A stretch of 64,000 bases of DNA from Gnetum montanum (GCA_015680685.1 MNCI01001310.1:492165-556164); one strand, 5' to 3'. Numbered from the stretch's first letter, positions 35,599-46,640 are shown. The notes: generated from the letters alone by a model not told the origin. Program-made: numbers and translations.

Positions 35599-37846
35599 AT
35601 GGAAAGCCCTAATTATTGTCCTTCCCATCTCTACTTTTATTGTCATTATCTCCTAATCGCATAAAAAAGGACTACATCAACTACTACCATTGACACCACT
35701 AGCCTTGAGAACCCTTGGACCATGCAAGTCACGCCTCCCATGGTCGAGCAACCACTTAGTCCGGTGCGACCACGCCGCTCCCTCAGGTTACAAAACAAGG
35801 AGCCTGAGGGACAGGCTCAGCGTAGAGAAAGCTACAATTTCCTCTGTGCTAAGTTAGTGGCAAACCTGCCTATGTATCCGTAAGATCTCGAGGAAAAATG
35901 AGAGTATGAGTTCATGTACTCCAACGGGAAGGAACTCATTCCTATGCCTACCACTTTCATACCCTTGATAGATCAACAAAGGTGGATCCTAGATCAAATG
36001 TTAATGGCACAAACATTGCCAGAAGAACTAAAGGCCTTGTTCCATAATGAAACACTTCACGATGGACAAGACGATCTAGAATCTCACTCTGAGGGAGGTA
36101 GTCATGCCGATTTCACCATGGCCCCTCCCTCCACAACGTCTCATGTAAATCCATTGTTCATGGTCACCACACCTTTGGCGTTATCTAACACTGATCGAGT
36201 TCCGCATTCACCACATTTACATTTTCTCTCTCCAACTATCTTCCCAGGTGAAGGTCCATCACAGGTTATTCCTCAGCAGGCGTGATTACCTAAGTCGCCT
36301 CATCATGTGCTTGCGCCTGTGCCACCGCATGTGCATGCGATACCTGCAACGCCAATTACACTTCCCATTCACACAACAGGGCCTGCCACCACAGCATGGT
36401 GGGCTCCCAACATGTCTCTTGTTGTGCATTCTATGCAAATGCACCACCATCCCCACCTTCAAGGCCACGTCCCGCAAGTGCTAAACCCAGTTGCAAGACC
36501 ACTGCTCATGCCCTCGGCTACACAAATAACGTACCCAATAGCGCAGCTGATGGTGGTTCCCCCATCTACACCAACCACCAGATGGTGGATGCCGCAAGCA
36601 ACATTGCCTGCAGGGACTATCCCGATGGCACCAACCATCTGCCAAGCTATTACCTCTGTGCCGCCACCCAGTGTGGCTCCCCCTTCCGCTCCACAAACGA
36701 CATCATCGTCTACAGGTCTGGACCAAGCCTTCCAACTCATCTAGACCCTTACAGAAGAGGTTAAGCGTCTCAAGGCTGCTGGCTCTGACATGGTACAAGT
36801 CATGGATTTCTACCATGACGATCTTATTAGCCTAACAGTCCCAATCCTATCGTTGCCACCTAGGATGCCCCTTCCCCATTTCACAAAATACAATGGGGAA
36901 GGTGATCCCAACGCCCACCTCGTCACTTTCAGGTCAGAGTCCTTATTACTACAATAATGGCCGCATACTATAATCCGTATCTTTGCTATGTCCTTAACGG
37001 GTAAAGCTTTGGATTNTGTGACTCGCTTCAAATACAACTTGAAGCCAGAAGTCACACTGGACCAGCTCCTTGGAGTTAACCAAGACCCGCTCAAGTCAAT
37101 CCAAAAGTTCATACAGCGGTGGAGTGCCACCTTGAACGAAATCCATGAACCCATCACAGAGGCCCATCTACTGGCAATCTTCAAGGGAGCAGTCAATGAC
37201 TTTATCAAGTCTAAGTTGTATCTCGTTCTCTCAGCCAAGCCTTTGCTCAAACTAAGAGCATCCAAGATGCGGCGAAGGCTAGTAAGGATCCAGCATACGT
37301 GGTCTACAAGAATGCCCATAGTAAGGGTAAGGATAAAGGCAAAGCCACAACAACTACAGTGGCGGCAGTTGCTGAAGGGGCCAAGATGAAAAATAACAAT
37401 AACAGGAAAACAACTATAGAGCTAGCCGAGCCGACAACTAGCTCGAATGGCACCAATCAAGAAGCTTCTTCCACCCCTAAAGCATCTCCACAACCAAGGT
37501 CAAAATTTGAGCGTAAAGATCGCTCAAATTACGCAATCCTACCTGTGAAGCCTTCAAAACTTCTAAAGCAATTATTGGGAACTGGCCATGTCCGACACAA
37601 GGTGGTGTCTGAGGAGGCTCTGAAATGCCACAAGCACCACTGCGAGCTACTCAAGAATCCCTCCTTAGCCCAACATAATGAATCGCCTATGCCCAAGAAC
37701 TTTAAGCTAGACCGATTCTACGACTACCACCAATTGTGCGGCCATGACACAGATTACTTCTGGGCGTTAAAGGATGACATCCAACGTCTGGTAGATCAAG
37801 GTGACTTGATCTTAGATAGCAATACCCCGACATGCCTAGAAAACTA
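35599..37846 (+). pseudogene. gag of element D (Tat type)
   Basis: The frame opens at ATG 35599 and is held, with stops at probable Gln/Arg codons, to about 37240, where a one-base shift occurs. Order: an N-terminal basic/acidic region; a long Pro/Thr/His-rich segment (36100-36740); capsid with LPHFTKYNGEGDPNAHL, AMSLTGKALD, LKSIQKFIQRWSATL and the 'ITEAHLLAIFKGAVNDF' block (36840-37240); a Lys/Asn/Thr-rich linker; and a zinc-knuckle-like FYDYHQLCGHDTDYFWALK with DIQRLVDQGDL (about 37715-37805), matching 'YC-FH---GH-T--C--LK--IE-LI--G' but lacking two Cys/His ligands. A single N (37016) falls in the capsid codon after Leu-Asp. Confidence 0.88.
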
Positions 37847-38484
37847 GGCCATGCATGTGTACCAAGATCCATTGAATGCAAACAACGAAGGGTACACAAT
37901 CAACATGGTAGGAGCATAGGGCGATAATCAGGCGTAGCCGAGGTAGCCTTTTGTGTTACGAACGCAACCTCACTCGACCCAAACAACAGGTCTATCAGCA
38001 CCAAGAAGTGGAACTCCAAGGCACCCTTTCATCCTTCGAACTTCGTCTCAGAATGCTTCCCAATAGCCCGCAGTCATTAAAGCCGTGGCCCAGCCCACGC
38101 CTACACCCAAGGCACCCTTAGTCATCAGAGTGCCAAAATTATCAACTGCCCCTCCTATGCAGGGGCAATCTTCTAAGTCAAACCCACCTACTGTCACTGT
38201 TGATGCGGCCAAGGGCCCTCTTATGCTGGGGTTACCCAAACCTCAACCCCTCGCTTCTACACCTTTAGCCTCACTTGTCAAAAATAAAGAGGTTACACGA
38301 AAGCAATTATCTTCACCAGGCCAAAGGAAGCGTAACCCTCGGCCAAATGTCACTCCTCCCCGTGAAATTTGCCTCTTAGGGGAAATGGAAGAGGAAAAGG
38401 GTGACAAACAACCCGATCATGGGCAAGATCTCTTTGATGCCCTAGCACAAGTCAAACAGGCTCTAAAACAAAAAAAATACAACA
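37847..38484 (+). pseudogene. gag-protease linker of element D
   Basis: Pro/Lys/Gln-rich linker open at 38085-38498, after several stops at 37847-38080. It ends in ALAQVKQALKQKK near an A-homopolymer (about 38468-38476). A frame change there precedes the protease block YDLLMTSQTHREAM. Confidence 0.6.
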
Positions 38485-39204
38485 TTGAGCCTTTATGACT
38501 TGCTCATGACGTCGCAGACACATCGTGAGGCTATGGTTCGCATGCTAACGTCCATAACTATGGACGAAAGCCTGCCAGCAGACGAAGAAGCAATCCACTC
38601 TATCATTCTTCCCCTCACCGCTAAAAAACCAGATCCCACCTCGTTGACCTTTCGTGACGAATCCATTAAGGACAATCCTGAGGGTAATGTGACAACGGCA
38701 CCCATGTTCATCACCATTCGGGTCGGCCAACACCGAATCCAGAGAGTACATGTAGATGACGGGGCTGCCACTAATGTCATCCCTTATCCCATAGTGGATA
38801 AATTAGGCCTGATCGATCAGATCGGTCCTACAACGACGTCATGCCTAAAGTCATTCAATGGGGCCCGGGTGCAGGTCAAAGGGACCATCCATATCAACTT
38901 TGTGATAGGGAACCAGTTCCTCACAGACACTACGTTTATCATGGTCGAGGAAATGCCTGGATTCAATTTGATTCTTGGAAGGTCTTGGTTAGCCCAACTG
39001 AGAGCAGTTTCTTCACCCATTCATCAGGAAATCCATTTTCCTTACGTAGGAGGAGAAGTGGTTATCCGCGGTGATGAAATAACCCCTCAAGCTGTTAATA
39101 ACATAGAGACAGAACAAGGGTCGAAGATCGAAATTCCTAAGAATCGATCCCCTATCCAAGTACCCAAGCAAGCCGAAACAGTGGTTGATGACAGTCTAAC
39201 TTGA
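38485..39204 (+). pseudogene. aspartic protease of element D
   Basis: A 239-codon open stretch. Pre-protease YDLLMTSQTHREAMVRML and FRDESIKDNPEGNVTTAPMF are followed by VHVDDGAATNVIPY (Asp-Asp-Gly in place of Asp-Ser/Thr-Gly), VKGTIHINFVIGNQF, FNLILGRSWLAQLRAV and SSPIHQEIHFPYVGGEV, all standard Tat protease landmarks. It closes at a TGA that probably was CGA and then continues open to about 39315, where a GTAAGT donor-like site appears. Confidence 0.85.
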
Positions 39205-39317
39205 GCCGAACTACCGTTCCCAGAGGAAGATTGTGATGCTAAGGGGAAGGGCCATAACTCTCCCCGTCCTTATGTGTTGTTGAAAATCAAAGCAATTAAG
39301 AAACAGTTGCAAAGTTA
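39205..39317 (+). pseudogene. post-protease segment up to the putative sense intron donor
   Basis: Continuation of the protease frame (AELPFPEEDCDAKGKG, then KIKAIKKQLQS) after a TGA at a likely Arg codon. GTAAGT at 39318-39323 would be the 5' splice site. The last exon codon reads TTA|G or TAG and may be damaged, so the exact exon end is uncertain. Confidence 0.45.
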
Positions 39318-39486
39318 GTAAGTAAACAAAGTTGCCTAACTAATACAGTCTCATCATCCATTCTATTTACACTTACCATTTATACTTCTTATGTTTACGC
39401 ATGTACGTACGCTTTCCACTAGCTAGTCTCATTACGCTCATGTTTATCTTTGTGTTTAGCTTTACGTTTCTATTTTCTTTACTCCT

Positions 39487-39970
39487 ACTAAAAAAGGCCC
39501 GAAATGACCTTAAACTAGCAACCTTATCTACACTTCGCACCCGAATTACACAAGGCCCAAAATTGCCCTAAACTAGCAACTTCATTTACGCGTGGCACCT
39601 GAATCAGCTACGGCCCAAAATGGCCTTAAACTAGCAATTTCATTTACCCTTTGTATCTAAATCCCATTTACGCTTGGAACGCAAATTTCATTCATGCTTT
39701 ATACCGGAATCCAATTTACGCTTACTCTTCATACCTTAAACTAAAAAAAAGGGGGGGGGGCCAGAAACGGCCTTAAACTATCCAGGGCCCGAAATGGCCT
39801 TAAACTAGCAATGTCATTTACGCTCTGTACTTGAATTTCCTTTACGCTCTGTACCAGAAATTCGTTTACGCTTGGCACCTTAAACTACTAAAAAAGGCCC
39901 TAAATGGCCTTAAACTAGCAATGTCATTTATGTTTTACATTTGGACAATTTAACAGCCCACAATGGCTTC
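39487..39970 (+). repeat. degenerate tandem repeat in element D, core GGCCTTAAACTAGCAA
   Basis: At least seven irregularly spaced copies of GGCCC(G/A)AAATGGCCTTAAACTAGCAA-like units (longer forms split here), interleaved with CATTTACGCT(T/C)-type phrases. Similar single copies occur at about 44690 and 44898. A related core recurs after integrase (48540-48880). Confidence 0.7.
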
Positions 39971-40094
39971 AAACTAGTAACCACATTGACGCTACGCTCT
40001 TAAAACTAATCACAATTTATCATAACGTTAAAACCTATGATATGTTTTACATAAAGAGAAAACAACAAAAAGAACATTAAAATTAATACCAAAA

Positions 40095-40100
40095 TTTATT
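40095..40100 (-). terminator. candidate polyadenylation signal of the antisense gene
   Basis: AATAAA on the minus strand, 72 nt beyond the stop codon of the antisense gene, in AT-rich sequence. Position and sequence suit a plant 3' end. Confidence 0.45.
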
Positions 40101-41889
40101 TCAAATACGTTAGAAGAAAGAAATATAGTCTCTTGTCTCGTTACACCACAATAAAACCCGAGGCTAATTCATTACGCATCCCCCTTACTACCACTATCTC
40201 CTGTATCCCCTAGTTCAACTTCTACTCCGAGGAGGTCGTCCTCATAGAGGCCACCCTTTGTACAAGGAACCCCTTCATAAGGATGGTCCTCTTCGTGAGA
40301 TCCTTCAGTATGCTCTATTTCCTGTAAACCCTCTTCATGAGGACCACCACCTTCGTTAGCTTCATACTATCGAGGAATCTCCTCAGGTCGTTCCTATGAT
40401 CAGACATGGTACATAGATTAACATCGTCATCAAAACTATGTATAACAAAAACGTAATAATACTGCAACTTACCTGTGATGGTTCCGCATCAGCAGCAAAG
40501 GGGACCTATTCTAAACTGATCCATAGACGTCGCATGATTTCATCCTTGGTGAGCTCAGACCAAACCCTGTCCCCTAGATTAGTTCCAACCTTGACCTTCC
40601 CCTTCTCCACGGGAGTCCATCGGGGTGGTTCAGGGAAGAAAGAAGAGACGGTAGTCTCACCTCCATGAAGAGTCACTTCCCTTTCCGGAGAGGCACTCAC
40701 CGTCACTTGCTCCTGGAACTTTTCAAATGCCTTGGAAGCACCAATAACATCGAGAAACAGCCGAAGGGATTGAGCCTCAACAGCAGAGTCCCTATAATGT
40801 TGCCGGTAGGCAGCGCTTTCTCGTTTGTAGACCTGTTTGTGATCTTTTTGCGTCTGCCCCCACTCTTGAATACTCATGCTAAAGTCCTTCCAGTCCTGGT
40901 TCTTCTGAGCAAAGAGGTCCATTTGCATACGCTGTTCAACTAGTTCACGACTAGTTTGGACGCTGTTCCTAACGACAGCCCAATAACGAGTGTAGTCAAT
41001 GACAGCTATCCTCCAGTCCTCACTTTCCGTCTCTTGGGCTTGCAGGAATTCATTATGTGATCTTAGATCCCCGACCTCATCGCGTAGAGCCACTCTCTCC
41101 TTCTCCGACCTCTGCAATCTCTTCCAAAGGTCCTCGTTTATGCTTTAACATTCCCATAAGGAGCGAGTTGAGCATAAAGCACATTTACGCATCTCATCAT
41201 AAATGTTGTACGGCATAACGATCGCTTCTGATGAGGGCTCGGCGATGTCTAAATCGATAGGCTCTAACGGGTCCCATCTAAGGCGAGCTCCTAATAACAT
41301 GAAAATAACAGTTAGGCATAATTAAGTAGCGTAATTTCACAGTAAAATAACCTTTGCGTAATGATTGTAGCATACCAGCTTCAGGATCGATTCACTCTAA
41401 GCGATCGATCATATCTTGAACGACGCCTTCCATAAAGGCGAATTTATCAAGAAATTTGCCCTAGGATTGAGTCGCCACCGCTGTCAAGGGCATGCTCTGG
41501 TCATCTATTACGCAGAATAAAAGGTATGACTGAGACATTACGATAACCAGTACAACCTGTAGAATTTATCTACAAGATAAAAAAACAAACCACTTACCTT
41601 GGTTAATTCCAGCTGAAAGGACTTCGGCATCCTCCACAGCTATTTCCTCTTCACGCATAAGAGGCTGTGCACTCCTCGCCTTATTAACTGGGGCCTCTTC
41701 TTCTGAGACTGAGGCCCCTTCTCCGCGCCATAAGATCATAGCCCTTGTTTCAGGGGTCAACTGATCTACAACCTTTTCCCTCACTGTTATATAACATGGC
41801 TAGTTAACATAAGATTTCACTTTTGTTCAACAAATGTTCCGCTACAGTCTCTACGCAAATGATAACCGCTAACACATTTGGACACATAC

Positions 41890-42980
41890 CGCCTGGAAGA
41901 ATACTCCGCTGGAACCTGATTTGCATCTGTTTCCCAACACCACCCGCTGGCTCGGCAGATCCCTCCTTTAAACGAGGCCATTTCCACGGCACTGACGAAT
42001 CCACTATCTCAGCAGCCAGGTGCTTCNTTTTCCACGGCACTGACGAATCCACTATCTCAGCAGCCAGGTGCTTCCCCCTCGACACATCGCCAGTCTAAGA
42101 GGAGGGTGCTCCACCCACACTGTCTTGGCCCCACGTTCGAGATGCCTCCATACTTCTAGTCGTTACTGACAACGACTCCCCAATTCCCTCAGGAGGGTCT
42201 TGCGACCAAATAGTGCCAAAAATATGGGAGATCCATGGTTTGGAAATCTGCGTGTGATCTTGTTGCACCCAGACCCCATTCTTCTGGACCATCAAAAATT
42301 TGGCAAAACACCGGAAGGAAGCTATGAAGAAGGAAAAATGCACATTGAAATGGGTTTCAAGCTTCTGGCGAAGCCTGACCATCTCAACACGCAAGCCTTC
42401 AGCAAAATAGCTCGCCCAATTGAATCGTGTCCCCTCCTCTAAGACCTCTCGCATAATTCGGGCCTGCTCGATGGTGAGGAATATCCCTTGCGAGAGTGTC
42501 TTGGGGAAGGCTCAGGCCTGAAAAAGGGGGTAAATGGTGTTGGCCACCTCCAACTCAATCCTATCGCCAAGGATCCCCTTAGTTTCTTTCTGAACCCCCA
42601 GCCACTCCTCTATCTCTTTCTGGAGCTTGGAGCTCCTCTTCGAATTTTCATCTATGGGAAAACCGTTGAAAGGGACCCCAAAGAAATCGCTAAACTGCTG
42701 AGCGTCAATGTCAAAATTTACGCGCACATTAGGTACATGTATGCAAAGACGCTCGGCTTCCTCGCTAAAGGAGTTGACCAGGGTCAACATTTCACCTGCA
42801 GTAGCATCAGGGGTTATGGCCAAGAAAAGGTCCATTAGTCCAGCCTCACGAATGTTACTACAATTGGGGCCGCTTTATGGCCGAGCCAACGTTGAGCCTC
42901 CTTTATATCACCATAACGGAAGAAGATACTGCTGGCCTTGCGACCAGAAGCCATGATCGTAATCTCCCGTGATTCCCTGA
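41890..42980 (-). other. exon 4 of the antisense gene: plant retroelement-associated domain-like region
   Basis: It contains MASGRKASSIFFRYGDIKEA, then after a frameshift DLFLAITPDATAGEM, VNSFSEEAERLCIHVPNV, VRVNFDIDAQQFSDFFGVPF and an EIEEWLG segment. The pattern 'FY-----------V-V-G--I-----I--FFG-P' recalls the domain found in many plant retroelement accessory ORFs (the 'putative plant transposon protein' type). The acceptor TTAATAG (42981 and beyond) keeps the frame; an alternative one four bases downstream does not. Confidence 0.45.
42027..42027. other. single N between 46-bp direct repeats (assembly artefact)
   Basis: The 46-bp stretch ending GTGCTTC before the N is repeated right after it. 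Collapsing one copy with the N gives the uninterrupted exon 4 frame of the antisense gene. Confidence 0.88.
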
Positions 42981-43076
42981 CTATTAACACGAAAACACAA
43001 TTAAACTAAGATGACTTCACATCATCATCACACATTGAAAAACATTGATCCAATTCATCATTATCACAAAGCTTAC

Positions 43077-43888
43077 CAGGCCCGAAAGGTAAAGGAAATG
43101 GAGGGATTTTCCTTCGTACATCGGCAACGGTAAAGGGAGGGTCCAAAGTCCACTCCCTATCTAGCCATATGAGTTTCTTGCACCTAGAAAAGAAGTCAGC
43201 ATAATGGGTAGGATATTCTGGGATCTCGAACGCCAGATGTTCCATGACGGCAGCCCGCACGTTGCTGATGGAGGTAAACTCCCTTATAGCCCTCTCGGCC
43301 GACAATGTATCATTATTTCCCATAAGACCGCTTTCATTGATAAAAATCCTATGCCAAGAACACAAACAACTCTTTAAGCTCAATATGCATCTAAACAGTA
43401 GTTAGCATTACAATACTGTGAACTGAAACGAAACTTACCTGCCTGCGTGATGCACGGTACCAGGTGGATTCTGGAAATAAGTTATGGGATGACAGGCCAC
43501 GAACAGAGTGTTATAGGAGTGATAACAGTTAAACCTAGGCATTTCCCAGATCCAGCTTAAATGCCTTAAACCCTTGATATTCTGTTCGCGGTCTTGCACC
43601 TGCATAGTTTCAATCGCGCCGTCTGACAGAAACGCTAAGACGCTCTGCATCGAACCGACCAATAACAACTCTAAAATAGCAGCAACTACATCGCCTGGTA
43701 GATGTGACCAGATGATTACGCTGTAGTTGCGAAGCAAAAATTGCAAAAACTCCCGTGCGCCTCTTTGGAACCACATCGCCTCCTCCTTTAGACGAGCATG
43801 AGGAGGAGGAACATTGGCCGCGGGGACATGAACGTAGCACAGAACGCCCACGATGTCCAAAACAATTAGGACGAGCTTTAGCATAATA
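43077..43888 (-). other. FCP1/NIF-like HAD domain encoded by exons 2-3 of the antisense gene
   Basis: Landmarks in order: KLVLIVLDIVGVLCYV (the first HAD motif, usually DxDG(T/V)L; plant homologues often read DxNG), MWFQRGAREFLQFLLRNYSV followed by IIWSHLP (the 'RP---FL-------IWSS' block), VVAAILELLL, IKGLRHLSWIW, then YHSYNTLFVACHPITYFQNP (compare 'Y---NTLLVDDSPYK--LNP'). The second motif Asp and the late Asp-Asp pair are replaced, so catalysis is not expected even before the stops elsewhere. The identification is from motif order only; a distant HAD fold is likely, the exact family less certain. Confidence 0.62.
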
Positions 43889-45011
43889 CTGTAGGATACA
43901 AATGTACTACTATTAGACAAAATCTAGACATGAATATTTGTTACGCCACACTAGGGCTCGCACAATTCCTGGAAAATTACAGTGTATACTGGAGGCATAT
44001 AGCTAAAACCATCTAAACCCTTGTAACAGCTCAAGGTCCATCTCTGACAATGGCGATGAAAGCAAATACTGCGTATTACTCCGACACAATATATAATTAT
44101 TACAGAACTCTGATTACATTACATCTACATGCTATACATTATCTCTGTACAACATTATTCCTTATCACCTAAACCATCATAACAATAGTTTAGTTCGTAC
44201 AAACAGACATTAACGCCCGACCAACATTAGAACCCAAAATATACAAACCACGACGCTGCAACAAACATGACAATAGCGTAAAAGGATGGACAGCAACTTA
44301 CCGGTTAAGTGGAGTAACTTCCAGAGCTTCTACTTTGGCCTGTGAAATCCGTTGCAAACTCTCCTGCATCTCTTCAATCCTAGCCAACTTAGCGTTCTTT
44401 CCTTTGACCTTGGGTGCCATTGTTGCAAAGGTCGCAATTGAACAAAATCCTCGTGAAATCCTTTGCTCACGCCTTGCCCACGCTCTCTTCTTGCTAAAAC
44501 CAGGTCCAAATCCGCGATATCGGTAACCTATTTTGAGTATGAACCACTAGCTTATAAACAAAATGCTCAAGATCAACTGATTCTTTCCGCCCGATCGATG
44601 CGGAACTTTCTCGAAACGCGGGTGTTAGTATGACATAAAATGCAAAGATCTAGGCATTAATGTCGCAGATATCGTGCGAGTTATGGTCTGAAATGACCCT
44701 AAACTAACGCAATGCTTATCACCTCGTAATATGGCCGCATTAACTACGGTTTGTGCGAAATGCAAATCCAACTATTTCGACATGCTAGACGTGCCACGTT
44801 GCACCTCTCATCTCATTTCATACGCTAGCATCTGGGAAGCTTAGCTCGGCATTTCTTTTTGCAAATTATGCATATTTGTAATGGTCCACTAAGACCTTAA
44901 ACTGGAAACTTCTCTAACACGCAATTCTGAGGCAAAAACAAACAAAATTTTATCATTTAACATATTGGTGAAAAAACGATGTAACAACTTCCATTTTTGG
45001 CAATTTTGTAG

Positions 45012-46080
45012 GACCACTCGCAAATGGACGCAGCTTTATCCACATCCTTAGCCTTAACAAGGCCGCATGGGAAGGTCATTAGACAGTATGATCACATGCT
45101 AGTAGGAACAAACCTTTCCCTTTATGACGTAACCATAGCAACATTGGAAACATCCCCAGACTGGCCAGAACATTTGGCCTGAACACTCGACCTGGAGGCT
45201 GGTGATGTAATCGAGGACCCTCTCAGCGAGGTCCCTATGGTTACGCACAAGGATGAAAATAAAACTCTTAGGGTTAGTTCCCTTCGAGACCAACAGATGC
45301 AAAGTGACACTGTTGTATTCGTGTGGTCATATGAAGACATGTCGGGTTTAAACCCGAGATTAATACAGCACAACATAATCTTAGACCCATGCATCAAACC
45401 AATTAGGCAGAAGGCATGAAAGATTAAGCCAAAAATCGTGCTATCAGTGCGTGATGAAATCACCAAGCTATATCAGGCTGATTTCATCCATGCGGTTGAT
45501 TACTCAGATTGGGTGTCCAACATTGTAGTTGTCTCTAAGAAAATGGGAGGCATACGTATCTGCATAGACTTTCGGGATCTGAACAAAGCTACCATTAAGG
45601 ACAACTTCCCGTTATCGAGTATCGACCAACTGATCGACACAACAGCTGGTCACGCGCTCCTATCCTTTATAGATGGTTTTTCAAGTTATAATCAAATTCA
45701 TATTAACCCATAGCATCAATTGACAACAACATTCATGATGCCCTGGGGAACCTTCTGCTACACCATGATGCCTTTCGAGTTAAAAAATACTGGAGCAACA
45801 TATCAACGAGCCATGACATACATCTTTAGCGATTATCTCTTAGGGAGATTTAATGACTATGTAGATGACATAGCTGTCAAGTCTATAAAGTCAGAAGATC
45901 ATTCAGAAGATCTAGAGTTAGTCCTTAAATGATGTCTCAAACATGACTTATGGCTCAACCCAAAGAAATGTGTATTTGGATTCAAAACCGAACGCATGTT
46001 GGGGTTTGTGGTATTAGAGACTAGCATCCGAGTCAACCCCAACAAGGTTAAAGCCATCGTTGATTTAATGCCACCAACAA
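45012..46080 (+). pseudogene. reverse transcriptase of element D
   Basis: The frame opens at the putative acceptor with a pre-RT segment (LALTRPHGKVIRQYDHM, PDWPEHLA). Then VFVWSYEDMSGLNPRLIQH, FIHAVDYSDWVSNIVVV, GGIRICIDFRDLNKAT, DNFPLSSIDQLIDTTAGH, FIDGFSSYNQIHI, MMPWGTFCYTMMPFELKNT and YVDDIAVKS (catalytic YVDD at 45858-45869, intact), and ERMLGFVVLETSIRVNP follow. Stops: a TGA near 45178, a TGA at 45417, a TAG near 45711 and a TGA near 45930. The domain otherwise looks well kept and is diagnostic for the Tat lineage. Confidence 0.92.
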
Positions 46081-46640
46081 ATCTCAAAGAATTACGTGGG
46101 TTACAGGGCAGGCTTCAGTTCATCAGGCTATTCATTTCAAAGTTAACAGATAAATTACACCCCATGCAACATCTTCTGAAGAAGGGTGTTAATTTTGAAT
46201 GGACTGATGACTGCCATCGTGCATTTGACAATTTAAAAGAAGAGCTGCAACATTTACCAACGATTTTCCCACCACAAAGAGATCAGCCTTTCTACATTTA
46301 TCTAACTAACTCAGACGTGTTCATAGCTGCATTACTATGCCAAAAAAGGAACGATGGGTCTGAAGCCCCTATCTATTACCTCAGTCACGCCTTATTTACG
46401 TACGGAACAAGGTACAACGAAGTGGAGCGTAACTGTTTGGCATTAGTTTTCACACTTAAAAAATGTAGGCATTATCTTTTCTGCAGTCAGGTTAACATAA
46501 TTTGTAAAGGTAATGTTCTGCGGACTATCTCCAACAATTTGTATGAAAGTAGTAGGATAGCTCGTTGGAAAACTATCACAGCTAAGTTTGATTTACATTA
46601 TGTTGGCTAGTCATCCACCAAAGGCTAGGCCATAGCTAAC
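46081..46640 (+). pseudogene. first RNase H of element D
   Basis: In frame with RT: LRGLQGRLQFIRLFISKL (RT connection), FEWTDDCHRAFDNLKEEL, PFYIYLTNSDVFIAALLCQ, APIYYLSHALFTYGTRYNEVERNCLALVFTLKKCRHYL and RIARWKTITAKFDLHYVG, followed by TAG and TAG at probable Gln codons. The first catalytic Asp position reads Asn (YLTNS), as is common where this RNase H has degenerated in elements with a second RNase H. Confidence 0.85.

Larger units (their letters stand above)
40172..44420 (-). pseudogene. eight-exon antisense gene inside element D (about 1,080 codons)
   Basis: Exons, 5' to 3' on the minus strand: 44420-44302, 43888-43439, 43348-43077, 42980-41890, 41783-41598, 41504-41376, 41290-40473, 40393-40172. 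Every intron begins GT (five with GTAAGT or GTAAGC, two with GTATG) and ends AG, and the phases (2,2,1,1,1,1,0) match at all seven joins. It begins MAPKVKGKNAKLARIEEM and ends with an acidic Gly/Glu/His-rich tail and TAA (40174-40172). Exons 2-3 resemble an FCP1/NIF HAD domain, exon 4 a plant retroelement-type domain, and exon 7 a long coiled-coil-like region (LWKRLQRSEKERVALRDEVG...). Seven in-frame stops (42512, 42095, 41461, 41392, 41145, 40506, 40367) are each one C-to-T step from Gln or Arg. One frameshift (42835-42875) and one N-flanked artefactual duplication (42027) also lie in exon 4. Other Tat elements (Grande 'gene 23') carry antisense ORFs; an intron-rich one in this position is unusual. 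Function unknown. Confidence 0.78.
39318..45011 (+). other. putative intron of the sense gag-pol transcript of element D
   Basis: Donor-like GTAAGT at 39318 and acceptor-like TTTTGTAG at 45004-45011. The sense frame is closed throughout and reopens in frame immediately after the acceptor (GAC CAC TCG CAA ATG...). Ogre elements of the Tat lineage are known to remove an intron between protease and RT, so the position is right. The antisense gene 44420-40172 lies entirely inside. The donor context is imperfect. Confidence 0.5.

Noticed and set aside
36286-36764. Overlapping open frames on both strands within the Pro-rich gag segment of element D
   Set aside because: Low-complexity CCA/CAC-rich coding sequence opens other frames by chance; the gag frame continues through with flanking motifs.
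37016-37016. Single N in the element D gag as another overlap artefact
   Set aside because: There is no flanking duplication; it is a simple ambiguous base within an intact codon frame.
38493-39074. Minus- and other-frame ORFs over the element D protease
   Set aside because: They overlap the clear protease frame and show no motif of their own.
40438-40943. Plus-strand open frames over exons 7-8 of the antisense gene
   Set aside because: No motif, and the minus-strand reading has splice-consistent exons and coiled-coil-like periodicity.
43077-44420. Antisense gene as a separate later DNA insertion into element D
   Set aside because: No terminal repeats or target duplication bracket it, and repeats with the same core as the element's 3' array lie on both sides, so it looks like part of the element.
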